The translations under genes were made by a program, and so were the position numbers. The notes under the pieces were generated by a model that did no database searches, was not told the origin of the DNA, and saw only the letters and a list, made by a program, of their open reading frames with translations. Source: Brachybacterium sp. SGAir0954 (lineage in GTDB: Bacteria > Actinomycetota > Actinomycetes > Actinomycetales > Dermabacteraceae). Taken from it: a DNA stretch of 64,000 nucleotides. This document shows positions 53,505 to 61,495 of this stretch, in pieces. Within the stretch, counting starts at the first letter, position 1. Each line of letters begins with the position of its first letter. The stretch spans positions 558,001 to 622,000 of the forward strand of contig NZ_CP027295.1 in assembly GCF_005490785.1 (NCBI RefSeq), written 5' to 3'.

Positions 53505-55001
53505 ATGGCGCACGACGACGTGACCCCCGCCCCCGGCCGCTCCCCCGCGGCCACGTTCCCCGACGAGGACCCCACCGACCAGCTCACCGTCGGCCGGCGC
53601 ATCCGCGCCCGCCGCCTCGAGCAGGGGCTCTCCCTGCGCGAGCTCGCGCAGGCGCTGGACCGCGCCCCCTCCCAGCTCTCCGTCATCGAGAACGGCCGCC
53701 GCGAGCTGCGACTCGGCGAGCTGCGCCGCATCGCCGCGGTGCTCGAGGTGGAGGTCGCGGACCTCCTGCGCCCCGAGCCGCCCACGCGCCGCGCGGCCCT
53801 CGAGATCGCCCTCGAGCGGGCCCAGGCCGGCGCCCTCTACCAGGGCCTCGACCTGCCCGAGCTGCCCGTGCGCCGCTCGCTGAGCGACGCCGCGATCGAG
53901 ACGATCCTCGGGCTGCACGAGGAGCTGCGACGGCTCCATGAGGAGCGCGCGGCGACCCCGGAGGAGGCCCGCCGCGTCAACGGCCAGCTGCGCGAGGAGC
54001 AGTCCCGCAGCGGCAACTACTCCCCCGAGCTCGAGGCCACCGCCCGGGAGCTGCTGGACCGGATCGACCACGCCGGCGGCCCCCTCTCCCACCGCAAGGT
54101 CTCCCTGCTCGCCGGGGAGCTCGGCTTCACCCTGCACTCGGTGCCGGACCTCCCCCACTCCACCCGCTCGATCACCGACGCGGAGACGATGCGGATCTAC
54201 CTGCCGCTCGAGCGGGGCGGTGCCGACCCGCGGATCACGGTGCTGCAGGCGATCGCCGCGCACGTGCTCGGCGAGCAGGAGCCGGCGGACTACGGCGAGC
54301 TGCTGCGCCAGCGGGTCGAGGTCAACTACCTCGCCTCCGCGCTGCTGCTGCCGGAGGAGGGCGCGGCGGAGTTCCTGCGGGCCGCGAAGGCGCAGCGGGA
54401 GCTGTCCGTGGAGGACCTGCGGGACGAGTTCGCGGTGAGCTACGAGATGGCCGCGCACCGCTTCACGAACCTCGTCACCCGCCACCTCGACATCCCCGTG
54501 CACTTCCTCAAGACCCATTCGAGCGGGGCGATCCTCAAGGCGTACCAGAACGACGAGGTGCGCTTCCCGACGGACGCCCTCGGCGCCGTCGAGGGGCAGG
54601 TCGTGTGCCGCTGGTGGAGCGCGCGGCAGGTGTTCATGAGCGAGGACCGGATGAGCCCGTACTGCCAGTACACGGACAAGCCCGGCGGCACCTACTGGTG
54701 CACCTCGCACATCGAGTCCGGGCAGGGCGGGGAGTACTCGATCTCCGTGGGCACGCGCTTCGAGCACACGCGCTGGTTCCGCGGTCGGGAGACCACGCGC
54801 CGCTTCGCCTCCTCGTGCCCCGATCCCACGTGCTGCCGTCGCCCCCGGCCCGAGCTCGCGGAGCGCTGGCAGGGCTCCGCGTGGCCCGTGGCGCGGCTGC
54901 ACGCCTCGCTGCTCGCGGCGATGCCGTCGGGCACCTTCACCGGGGTGGACCGGGTCGCGATGCTCGAGTTCCTGGACCGGCACGCCCCGCAGCAGCAGTA
55001 G
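53505..55001 (+). CDS. ramB: RamB/ScfR-type XRE regulator of acetate metabolism
   Basis: The 498-residue protein has an N-terminal Cro/CI-type HTH (GRRIRARRLEQGLSLRELAQ, then RAPSQLSVIENGRR). A central IrrE-like/DUF955 region follows (NYLASALLLPEEGAAEFLRA; VSYEMAAHRFTNL). The C-terminal ScfR domain has the Cys cluster SSCPDPTCCRR. RamB of Corynebacterium represses aceA and aceB on glucose; mycobacterial RamB acts on icl. Divergent orientation to aceA supports that role. I take the ATG at 53505; the longer frame reads through the AGAACTT repeats. Confidence 0.85.
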   Translation: MAHDDVTPAPGRSPAATFPDEDPTDQLTVGRRIRARRLEQGLSLRELAQALDRAPSQLSVIENGRRELRLGELRRIAAVLEVEVADLLRPEPPTRRAALEIALERAQAGALYQGLDLPELPVRRSLSDAAIETILGLHEELRRLHEERAATPEEARRVNGQLREEQSRSGNYSPELEATARELLDRIDHAGGPLSHRKVSLLAGELGFTLHSVPDLPHSTRSITDAETMRIYLPLERGGADPRITVLQAIAAHVLGEQEPADYGELLRQRVEVNYLASALLLPEEGAAEFLRAAKAQRELSVEDLRDEFAVSYEMAAHRFTNLVTRHLDIPVHFLKTHSSGAILKAYQNDEVRFPTDALGAVEGQVVCRWWSARQVFMSEDRMSPYCQYTDKPGGTYWCTSHIESGQGGEYSISVGTRFEHTRWFRGRETTRRFASSCPDPTCCRRPRPELAERWQGSAWPVARLHASLLAAMPSGTFTGVDRVAMLEFLDRHAPQQQ

Positions 55002-55018
55002 TGCGGGAGCTCAGCGGC

Positions 55019-55396
55019 TCAGAGGAGACTGCCGAGCAGCAGGCCGATCGCGGCCGACGTGGTCGCCGCGACGAGCGTGCCCAGCGCGTTCACGATCCCG
55101 TCGCGGCGCCGGCCCGCCTGCAGCAGCCGCACCGTCTCGAGGCTCGCGGTGGAGAAGGTCGTGTACCCGCCGAGGAAGCCCGTGCCGAGCACGAGCTGCG
55201 CCGATCCGGCCAGCAGGTGCTGGCCGACCATCCCCGTGACCAGGCCCAGCAGGAAGGAGCCGGTCACGTTGATGAGGATCGTGCCCCAGGGCAGCGACTC
55301 CCCCGCCCGGGAGCGGATCACGCCGTCCAGGGCGAAGCGGGTCGCGGCGCCGAGCCCGCCCGCGAGGGAGAGCAGCACGAACAGCAGCGGGCTCAT
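55019..55396 (-). CDS. crcB1: CrcB/Fluc fluoride channel subunit 1
   Basis: The 125-residue four-helix protein has the CrcB motifs GGLGAATRFALDGV, WGTILINVTGSFLLGLV (channel Asn) and GFLGGYTTFSTASLE (Phe box). Fluc channels pass fluoride out of the cell as dual-topology dimers. Its start overlaps the second crcB gene by four bases (ATGA). Two different subunits encoded together usually form a heterodimer. Confidence 0.92.
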   Translation of the reverse strand: MSPLLFVLLSLAGGLGAATRFALDGVIRSRAGESLPWGTILINVTGSFLLGLVTGMVGQHLLAGSAQLVLGTGFLGGYTTFSTASLETVRLLQAGRRRDGIVNALGTLVAATTSAAIGLLLGSLL

Positions 55397-55827
55397 CGCT
55401 CACCCCGGCGCCGGGCGAGGGCGGCGCCGGCCATGATGCCGGCGAGGCTCGCCCCGGCGCCCAGCAGCAGTGTCGCCGCGACGTAGGCGAGCGCGAGCAG
55501 CGGTCGGCCCGCGCCGAGCAGGCCGGCGGTCGCGACCGCGAAGGTCGAGTAGGTGGTGAAGCCCCCGAGCACGCCCGTGCCGAGGCCCAGGCGCAGCAGG
55601 CGGCGCCGTCCCGCGTCCGGTCCGCTGCGGGCGAGGGCCTCGAGCAGCAGGCCCAGCAGGAACGCGCCGATCACGTTGATGCCGACGATCACCCAGGCCA
55701 CGTCGCCCGTGGCGGGGAACGCGAGGCTCAGCCCCTCCCGCGCCGCGGTGCCGAGCGTGCCGCCCGCGAGGACCACGGCGAGCAGGCCGGGCCGCAAGTG
55801 CGCGGGGCGGCTCTCCGAGGTCGTCAC
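55393..55827 (-). CDS. crcB2: CrcB/Fluc fluoride channel subunit 2
   Basis: The 144-residue protein has four helices and the motifs GGTLGTAAREGLSL, VGINVIGAFLLGLLLEAL and GVLGGFTTYSTFAVAT. The GTG start overlaps the stop of the upstream epimerase-like gene (GTGA). It is probably the heterodimer partner of subunit 1. I see no fluoride riboswitch upstream of this operon. Confidence 0.9.
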   Translation of the reverse strand: MTTSESRPAHLRPGLLAVVLAGGTLGTAAREGLSLAFPATGDVAWVIVGINVIGAFLLGLLLEALARSGPDAGRRRLLRLGLGTGVLGGFTTYSTFAVATAGLLGAGRPLLALAYVAATLLLGAGASLAGIMAGAALARRRGER

Positions 55828-56624
55828 GCGCTCTCCCCGGCGAGGATCGCGGCGTACCCCGCGCGATGGTCGGGCACCTCGAGATGCCCGAGGAGGCGAT
55901 GGAGCGCGGCGCCGTCGAGCACGGTGCCCGCGCCCGGGTCCGGCAGAGCCCGAGGAGGCACCGGCAGGTCCAGCCGCGCGGCGATGTGGCCCACGACCTC
56001 GCCGAGCGGCGCCGGTGCGGCGTCCACCGCGTGCAGCAGCCGGGGCGGTTCGGGGACCTCGAGCAGGGCGACGACGGCCCGGGCGAGATCCTGCTCGTGG
56101 ATGCGATTGGTGCGACGGTCGTGCTCGACGGGCCGCTGCTCGCGCACGGCGCGGATCAGGCGGTCACGGCCGGGACCGTAGATCCCGGCGGCGCGCAGCA
56201 CGATCGCGTCGAAGAGCTCCCGCGCCGCCTCCTCCCCCTCCACGAGCCGGCGCGCGCGCTCCGATCGGGGGCGTGGAGGATCCGCCTCGGTGAGCGGACG
56301 GCTCGCGTCGTATCCCTCGAGCACCCGCGTCGAGGAGATCAGGACGGTGCGGACGGGCAGCGCCCGCACGGCGTCGCGGAGATGCTGCAGCGGCGCGCGG
56401 AGGTCGGCGAAGCCCGAGGGCGGCAACGTGATGACCAGGGCATCCGCCGGCGGCAACGGGGACGTGAGCGGTGCGGAGAGATCCGCGGCGACCGGGATGA
56501 TCCCAGCTGGCAGGTTGCGGGGATCACGCCTGAGCCCCAGGACCTCGCCGCCGCCCTCCTGGAGCAGCGCGGCGATGCGCAGACCGAGCCGCCCGCAGCC
56601 CGCGATCAACGTCGTCCGTCCCAT
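55824..56624 (-). CDS. NAD(P)-binding epimerase/dehydratase-like protein (SDR extended)
   Basis: The 266-residue protein has a Rossmann fold with the site TLIAGCGRLGLRIAALLQ (GxGxxG) and later SSTRVLEGYD and RAAGIYGPGR. The latter has a Tyr but no clear YxxxK, so catalysis is uncertain. It resembles small YeeZ-type NAD-dependent epimerase-like proteins. It is the first gene of an operon with both crcB genes, overlapping crcB2 by four bases; whether it relates to fluoride is unknown. GGGAGG precedes the ATG at 56624. Confidence 0.72.
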   Translation of the reverse strand: MGRTTLIAGCGRLGLRIAALLQEGGGEVLGLRRDPRNLPAGIIPVAADLSAPLTSPLPPADALVITLPPSGFADLRAPLQHLRDAVRALPVRTVLISSTRVLEGYDASRPLTEADPPRPRSERARRLVEGEEAARELFDAIVLRAAGIYGPGRDRLIRAVREQRPVEHDRRTNRIHEQDLARAVVALLEVPEPPRLLHAVDAAPAPLGEVVGHIAARLDLPVPPRALPDPGAGTVLDGAALHRLLGHLEVPDHRAGYAAILAGESA

Positions 56625-56797
56625 CAGGCGCCTCCCTCTCCGTCTCTGCCGACGTTCCCGCCGCACGAGCTGCGGCGATGGCTGACACTACCCCGCCCCG
56701 CAGCGCGGCCCGACCCACGGCCCGGGTCGCGGAGGGCGCTGCACGCAGGGCACGCCCGCGAGCGCCGAGTAACACGCGTAGCGTTTCTGCTGATACG

Positions 56798-56813
56798 AAC
56801 GTTACGTACGTTA
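56798..56813. promoter_or_regulatory. ACGTTA direct repeats and ACGTACGT palindrome upstream of the kfrA-like gene
   Basis: AACGTTACGTACGTTA contains ACGTTA twice, nine bases apart, and the palindrome ACGTACGT (56804-56811). It lies 51-66 bp upstream of the gene and runs into a -10-like TTAGACT. It may be an autoregulatory site, as in plasmid KfrA. Confidence 0.5.
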
Positions 56814-56863
56814 GACTGGGGGAGCGTGCAGAGATCCACACGCGCCGGACCAGGGAGAACGTC

Positions 56864-57496
56864 ATGACCGAGCAGAACAGCACCGAGACCCAGCCCCTCT
56901 CCGAGGCCGAGGAGCGCGCGCTGCAGGCCGCCGAGGCCCTCGCCGCCGCCGATCAGCCGGTCACCGCGCGCTCCGTCCGCGAACGGGCCGGCGTCGCCAT
57001 GGCCGTCGCGAGCGCCGCCGCCACCGCCTGGAACGAGAAGGTCGCCGCCGCAGAGGCCGTCCCGGACATGCCCGACGACGTGCTGCGCCGCTTCGCAGGC
57101 GTCTGGGCGGCCGCCCACGAGCAGGCCAAGGGCGCCTTCACCGAGGAGCGGGACGGCCTCCGCGCCTATGTGCGGGAGGTCGAGGCCGAGCGCGACGGCC
57201 TGATCTCCGACCTCGAGCAGGAGGAGAGCCGGCGCGAGCAGGAGGTCGCCGCCGTCGAGGACCAGCTCGAGGAGGCGCGGCTCGTCATCACGGACCGCGA
57301 GCGCCAGCTCGAGGAGCAGCGCGAGCGGTACGAGGAGCAGGTCGCCGCCCAGCAGGACGAGCTGATCGAGACCCGCACCCGGGCCGAGCGCGCGGAGGCG
57401 GCGCTCACGGCGCTGCAGGACGCCCTGGGCCCCGCGCTGGCTCCGCTCATCGCCGCGGCGCAGAAGAACACCGCCGAGGAGCCCTCGGCGCGCTGA
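56864..57496 (+). CDS. KfrA-like DNA-binding coiled-coil protein
   Basis: The 210-residue protein has an N-terminal KfrA_N-like helical DNA-binding region (about 1-70; ADQPVTARSVRERAGVAMAVA). An uninterrupted acidic coiled coil (about 85-190; EERDGLRAYVREVEAERDGL) and a short Ala-rich tail follow. KfrA proteins are best known from plasmids, where they repress their own gene and help stability. Here the gene is chromosomal, near the origin-proximal tRNAs. It has its own promoter and ends at a strong terminator. Confidence 0.75.
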   Translation: MTEQNSTETQPLSEAEERALQAAEALAAADQPVTARSVRERAGVAMAVASAAATAWNEKVAAAEAVPDMPDDVLRRFAGVWAAAHEQAKGAFTEERDGLRAYVREVEAERDGLISDLEQEESRREQEVAAVEDQLEEARLVITDRERQLEEQRERYEEQVAAQQDELIETRTRAERAEAALTALQDALGPALAPLIAAAQKNTAEEPSAR

Positions 57497-57520
57497 CGAC
57501 CGCACCTCAGACGGACATGC

Positions 57521-57550
57521 AGAAGGCCCCTCCCGGAGGAGGGGCCTTCT
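57521..57550. terminator. 13-bp bidirectional terminator hairpin
   Basis: AGAAGGCCCCTCC (57521-57533) pairs perfectly with 57538-57550 around the tetraloop CGGA. It lies between the kfrA-like gene and the convergent tRNA-Ala gene. Confidence 0.88.
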
Positions 57551-57564
57551 GGTGGATCTGTCCG

Positions 57565-57637
57565 TGGAGACTAGGGGGGTCGAACCCCTGACCTGAAGCT
57601 TGCAAAGCTACCGCTCTACCAACTGAGCTAAGTCCCC
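57565..57637 (-). tRNA. tRNA-Ala (anticodon TGC)
   Basis: The 73-nt cloverleaf has acceptor GGGGACT/AGTCTCC with the G3:U70 pair that defines alanine tRNA. The D-arm is GCTC/GAGC and the T-arm AGGGG/CCCCT with TTCGACC. Anticodon TGC lies at plus-strand 57602-57604. The CCA end is not encoded. The anticodon stem has one U-U mismatch (positions 28:42). Confidence 0.95.
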
Positions 57638-57684
57638 TGATGCAGTTGTGGTGCTGCAGCCCGTGGCCGCGTCCCGCCGGGAGG

Positions 57685-57879
57685 TCAGGCCCGCGGTGCG
57701 GGGACGGACTCCGTGGTGTAGACGGTCTCGGCGCGAGGAGCATCCTGCTCGGAGGAGATCTTCTCGGCCTCGGCCCAGAGATCGTCGCGGTGCTGGTCCG
57801 CCTCGACCTTGCGCCAGACGAGGACTCCTGCGACGGCGCTTCCGGCCAGCAGGGCGGTGTACGCGAGAAGCTTCTTCAC
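57685..57879 (-). CDS. DLW-39-family small membrane protein
   Basis: The 64-residue protein begins with one hydrophobic helix (KKLLAYTALLAGSAVAGVLV) followed by a charged tail with the name-giving motif DDLWAEA. This small actinobacterial family typically sits by the origin-proximal tRNA genes, as here between tRNA-Ile and tRNA-Ala. I take the GTG at 57879, which has GGAGG five bases upstream; an in-frame ATG 15 bases further upstream lacks one. Function is unknown. Confidence 0.82.
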   Translation of the reverse strand: MKKLLAYTALLAGSAVAGVLVWRKVEADQHRDDLWAEAEKISSEQDAPRAETVYTTESVPAPRA

Positions 57880-57899
57880 GAGTCCTCCGATCATGGGAG

Positions 57900-57973
57900 T
57901 GGGCCTAACTGGACTTGAACCAGTGACCTCTGTCTTATCAGGACAGCGCTCTAACCGACTGAGCTATAGGCCC
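57900..57973 (-). tRNA. tRNA-Ile (anticodon GAT)
   Basis: The 74-nt cloverleaf has acceptor GGGCCTA/TAGGCCC. The anticodon loop reads CTGATAA with GAT at plus-strand 57937-57939, and the T-arm contains GGTTCAAGTCC. The CCA end is not encoded. It lies upstream of tRNA-Ala in transcription order. Confidence 0.96.
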
Positions 57974-58148
57974 ATGGGGGCTGGAACCGGATCGTACCGG
58001 GTGGGCCACCGACGCACTACTGTACGGGCGCCCCGCCTGAACGTCCAACCGAGAGCCCGTGCTGTACCCGAGGTCACAGCGGATTCGGAGGCTCGGGGCG
58101 CACGCTGGCCCTCGTAGCCCGCACGACCACCGCAGGGAAGGGGAGCCC

Positions 58149-59687
58149 ATGACCGCCTCGCCCCCTGCCGTGCGCACCCGCTCCGCTCTCGCGGGCGTGG
58201 CCGCGGGGCTCGTGCTCGTCGCCGTCGCGGAGCTCGCGTCCCTGCTGTTCAGCGCGTCCTCCGCGCCCTTCGTCGCCGTCGGCGGCGCCTTCGTGGACCT
58301 GATCCCGGGCGCTCTGAAGGACGTGGTCGTCGCCCTGTTCGGCACGGCGGACAAGCTCGTCCTGTTCCTCTGCATGGGCGTCGTGCACCTCGCCCTCACG
58401 GCCGGGATCGGGCTGCTCGGCACGCGCCGCATCGGGGACGCGGTGCTCGCGCTCACGGCGCTCGGGGTGCTCGCCGCCGTCGTCGTCATGACCCGGCCGG
58501 AGAACGCCCCGGCGAGCATGCTGCCCACGCTGCTCGGCACCGCCGTCGGCGCCCCCGCCCTGCTGCTGCTCCTGCGCGGCGCCGCCCGGGAGCGGGAGCC
58601 CGGTGACGGCGCCGGCCGGCGCGACCTGCTCGTCAGCGGCGCCGTCGCGATCGGTGCGGTGCTGCTGGGCGCCGGCGCGCGGGTCGTGAACGCCGGGCGC
58701 TCCGCCGCGGAGGCCGCGGCCCGCCGCTTCACGATCCCCACGCCCACAGCGCCGGCCCCCGCGGTCCCGGCGAGCGCGCAGGTCACTCTCGAGGGCATGC
58801 CCGACGTTGTCACCACGAACACCGACTTCTACCGCATCGACACGGCCCTCGCCGTGCCGCGCGTTGACCCCTCGACCTGGTCCCTGCGCATCGTGGGCCT
58901 CGTGGACCAGGAGCTCACCCTGAGCTTCGAGGAGCTGCTCGCCGAGCCCGCGATCGAGACCACGGTGACGCTCACCTGCGTCTCCAACACGGTGGGCGGG
59001 GATCTCGCCGGCAACGCCCGCTGGATCGGCGTGCCCGTGCGCACCCTGCTCGCCCGCGCCGGCGTGCAGGACGGCGCGGACATGGTCCTCTCCCGCTCGG
59101 TGGACGGCTTCACCGCCTCCACCCCGCTCGAAGCGCTCACGGATGACCGCGACGCGATCCTCGCGGTCGCCATGAACGGGGAGGCGCTGCCGCCGGAGCA
59201 CGGCTACCCGGTGCGGATGGTCGTGCCGGGCCTGTACGGCTACGTCTCGGCGACCAAGTGGGTCGAGGGGCTGACGGTGACCCGCTTCGCCGACGCGACC
59301 GCCTACTGGACGGACCGCGGCTGGTCGGAGAAGGGGCCGATCAAGACCGCCTCCCGCATCGACGTGCCGCGCGACGGGGCACGGGTGCGGGCGGACGACG
59401 CCGGCGCCGTGACCCTGGGCGGCACCGCCTGGGCGCAGCACCGCGGGGTGAATGGCGTGCAGGTCCAGCTCGACGACGACCCCTGGCAGGACGCGACCCT
59501 CGCCACCGCCATCAGCGGCGACACCTGGGTGCAGTGGTCGCTGAACTGGGCCGACGCCACTCCCGGCGAGCACACGGCCCGGGTGCGGGCCACGGACGGC
59601 ACCGGGGAGCTGCAGACCTCGAAGGTCGCCTCCCCCGCGCCCGACGGGGCGAGCGGCTGGCACGAAGTGTCCTTCACCGTGCGCTGA
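58149..59687 (+). CDS. Membrane-anchored molybdopterin-dependent oxidoreductase (sulfite oxidase family)
   Basis: The 512-residue protein has about five hydrophobic helices in the first 190 residues. A periplasmic/extracellular sulfite-oxidase-type molybdopterin domain follows, with the Mo-ligand Cys in TLTCVSNTVGGDLAGNARWIG, the cofactor segment EHGYPVRMVVPGLYGY, and a C-terminal Mo-co dimerisation domain (VNGVQVQLDDDPWQDA). The substrate is unknown for this actinobacterial group; sulfite or sulfoxide/nitrate-like reduction should not be assumed. A ribosome site GGAAGGGGAG precedes the ATG. Confidence 0.88.
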   Translation: MTASPPAVRTRSALAGVAAGLVLVAVAELASLLFSASSAPFVAVGGAFVDLIPGALKDVVVALFGTADKLVLFLCMGVVHLALTAGIGLLGTRRIGDAVLALTALGVLAAVVVMTRPENAPASMLPTLLGTAVGAPALLLLLRGAAREREPGDGAGRRDLLVSGAVAIGAVLLGAGARVVNAGRSAAEAAARRFTIPTPTAPAPAVPASAQVTLEGMPDVVTTNTDFYRIDTALAVPRVDPSTWSLRIVGLVDQELTLSFEELLAEPAIETTVTLTCVSNTVGGDLAGNARWIGVPVRTLLARAGVQDGADMVLSRSVDGFTASTPLEALTDDRDAILAVAMNGEALPPEHGYPVRMVVPGLYGYVSATKWVEGLTVTRFADATAYWTDRGWSEKGPIKTASRIDVPRDGARVRADDAGAVTLGGTAWAQHRGVNGVQVQLDDDPWQDATLATAISGDTWVQWSLNWADATPGEHTARVRATDGTGELQTSKVASPAPDGASGWHEVSFTVR

Positions 59688-59708
59688 GCCCGGGGGTCGG
59701 GGCGTGTC

Positions 59709-60434
59709 TCAGGGACGGGGCAGTCCGTCGGGCAGGTCGAGGCCGTGGGAGGCGAGCAGGGCGCGGGCGTCCTCCGGATCCGCGGCGAGGCGCGCGCAGA
59801 CCTCCGCCGCGTCCCCCTCGAAGGGATCGGGGTCCACGAGCGCGGCGAGCCGGTCGAACAGCTCCTGCTGGCTCGCATGCAGCGGCAGCGGGCGCAGGCG
59901 GCCGATCACCCCGTGCCGGCTCGCGTAGACCTCCGCCGCCGCGGGAGCCTCTCCGGCGGCGAGCTCGAGCGGGAACGGGCCGACGGGGAGGGCAAGACGC
60001 TCGTAGTTGGGCTCGGTGACGTCGATCGCCTCGCGCTGCTCGGTGGTGACCCACAGCCCGGTGACCTCCGTGCGCGCGCCTGGCGCGGCGAAGGGCGCGG
60101 CGGGGACGTAGCCGGGGGCGGAGGCGTGCGCGCTGTGCCCGACGGCGATCCCGGTGACATGAGCGGTGACCAGCACGGTCGCGGCCTGCGCGTCCTGCAG
60201 CAGCCCGGCGTGGGCGTACTTCGCGGCGATCACCTGCGGGTTCCGGTTGGAGCCGACGGCGAGCACAAGATGACGGCCCTCGAGCCCTGCGGCGCCGAGG
60301 CGGGCGAGCGCGGCGTCGGCGGCGGGGAGATCCGCGGCGGGCTCGGCGGCGCCGCCGGCCCCGAGGACGGCGAGCGGCGGGAGCGCCTCGGGCCAGGGGT
60401 AGTCCTGCGGGGGGCGGGGCGCGGCGTCATGCAT
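59709..60434 (-). CDS. Hypothetical protein, 241 residues
   Basis: I recognise only a pattern: HLVLAVGSNRNPQVIAAKY, then HSAHASAPGYVPAAPF and TEPNYERLALP. These are conserved-looking blocks of an actinobacterial uncharacterised family. The GSN block loosely recalls gamma-glutamylcyclotransferase-like folds, without proof. It has no signal peptide. The start at ATG 60434 has a weak ribosome site. Confidence 0.65.
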   Translation of the reverse strand: MHDAAPRPPQDYPWPEALPPLAVLGAGGAAEPAADLPAADAALARLGAAGLEGRHLVLAVGSNRNPQVIAAKYAHAGLLQDAQAATVLVTAHVTGIAVGHSAHASAPGYVPAAPFAAPGARTEVTGLWVTTEQREAIDVTEPNYERLALPVGPFPLELAAGEAPAAAEVYASRHGVIGRLRPLPLHASQQELFDRLAALVDPDPFEGDAAEVCARLAADPEDARALLASHGLDLPDGLPRP

Positions 60435-60525
60435 GTCGCCGAGCGTAGCGGTGCAGGACGCCGCCGGGCGCGCCGCATCCTGGCCGTCGCCGCAGGGCAG
60501 GCTCGTCGCCGCGGAGACTGGTGCC

Positions 60526-60966
60526 ATGACCTCCCCCGCCGCCCTGGATCCCGCCTACGAGCTCACGACCGAGCGCGAGCGCATCGACGTCGCGCGCGTG
60601 CACCGGCTGCTGCTGGACCACGCATACTGGGCGGCCGGTCGGAGCCGCGAGCAGCAGGTGGCGATCGTCGCGGTGTCCCGCAACTACGGCCTGCTCGAGC
60701 GGGCCACGGGACGGCAGGTCGGCTACGCGCGCATCGTCACCGACAGCGTGACCTTCGCCTGGCTCGCGGACGTCGTTGTCGACCCCGCCCATCGTTCCCG
60801 GGGACTCGGCGCCGCCCTCGTGGACGGGATCCTCGCGGACCTCGAGCCCCTGGGCCTGAAGCGCGTGCTGCTCAAGGCCTCGCCGGAGGGGGCTTCGCTC
60901 TACGTCCGTGCGGGCTTCGAGGCGCTCGAGGACCCCGAGGCGTGGATGGTGCGGCGGCGGCGCTGA
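60526..60966 (+). CDS. GNAT-family N-acetyltransferase
   Basis: The 146-residue protein has the acetyl-CoA-binding motif A DVVVDPAHRSRGLGAALVDG and motif B region LYVRAGFEAL. The acceptor substrate is unknown. Small single-domain GNATs of this type modify small amines or protein N-termini. It follows a divergent hypothetical gene and precedes a ybaK-like gene. Confidence 0.85.
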   Translation: MTSPAALDPAYELTTERERIDVARVHRLLLDHAYWAAGRSREQQVAIVAVSRNYGLLERATGRQVGYARIVTDSVTFAWLADVVVDPAHRSRGLGAALVDGILADLEPLGLKRVLLKASPEGASLYVRAGFEALEDPEAWMVRRRR

Positions 60967-61000
60967 GCCGCTCGGGCGGGCGCGCGCCTAGGCTGGCGGC

Positions 61001-61480
61001 ATGAACGAGCAGCGCGCGATCGACGCCCTGGAGGCCTCGGGCCTCGACTTCGAGATCACCCGCCACGGGCGGGTGGGCTCCCTCGCGGAGGCGGCGGCCG
61101 CCCGCGGCGTGCAGTCGCGGGACATCGTGAAAACACTCGTGGTGCGGCGCGGCGAGGGCGACTTCCTGTTCGTGCTCGTCCCCGGGGACCGGGAGATCTC
61201 CTGGCCGCTGCTGCGGTCGCTGCTCGGCGTGAACCGCCTGTCCATGCCGGACAAGGAGGTCGCGAAGGACGTCACCGGATACGAGCGCGGCACCATCACG
61301 CCCTTCGGTTCGACGACGGCCTGGCCGGTCGTCGCGGACGCCTCCCTCGTGGGGGACCCGGAGCGTCGGATCTCCGTGGGCGCGGGGGCGCACGGCACGG
61401 CCGCAACGGTGAGCGCCGAGGCCGCGCTCGGCTTCCTCGACGCACAGGTCGCCGACGTCACCGAGCTCCAGCAGGGCTGA
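61001..61480 (+). CDS. YbaK/ProX-type aminoacyl-tRNA editing protein
   Basis: The 159-residue single-domain protein of the YbaK/EbsC family has VQSRDIVKTLVVRRGEGDFL with the conserved Lys, FVLVPGDREISWPLLRSLLG, and the GXXXP-like GTITPFG loop. Such proteins hydrolyse mischarged tRNA such as Cys-tRNA(Pro). The exact specificity is not visible here. Confidence 0.87.
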   Translation: MNEQRAIDALEASGLDFEITRHGRVGSLAEAAAARGVQSRDIVKTLVVRRGEGDFLFVLVPGDREISWPLLRSLLGVNRLSMPDKEVAKDVTGYERGTITPFGSTTAWPVVADASLVGDPERRISVGAGAHGTAATVSAEAALGFLDAQVADVTELQQG

Positions 61481-61495
61481 GCGCCCTCGCCCCGC

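Noticed and set aside
55828-56863. A fluoride (crcB) riboswitch in front of the CrcB operon.
   Set aside because: The leader upstream of the first gene of the operon (56624) shows none of the conserved pseudoknot features I would expect, and the crcB genes overlap the preceding gene.
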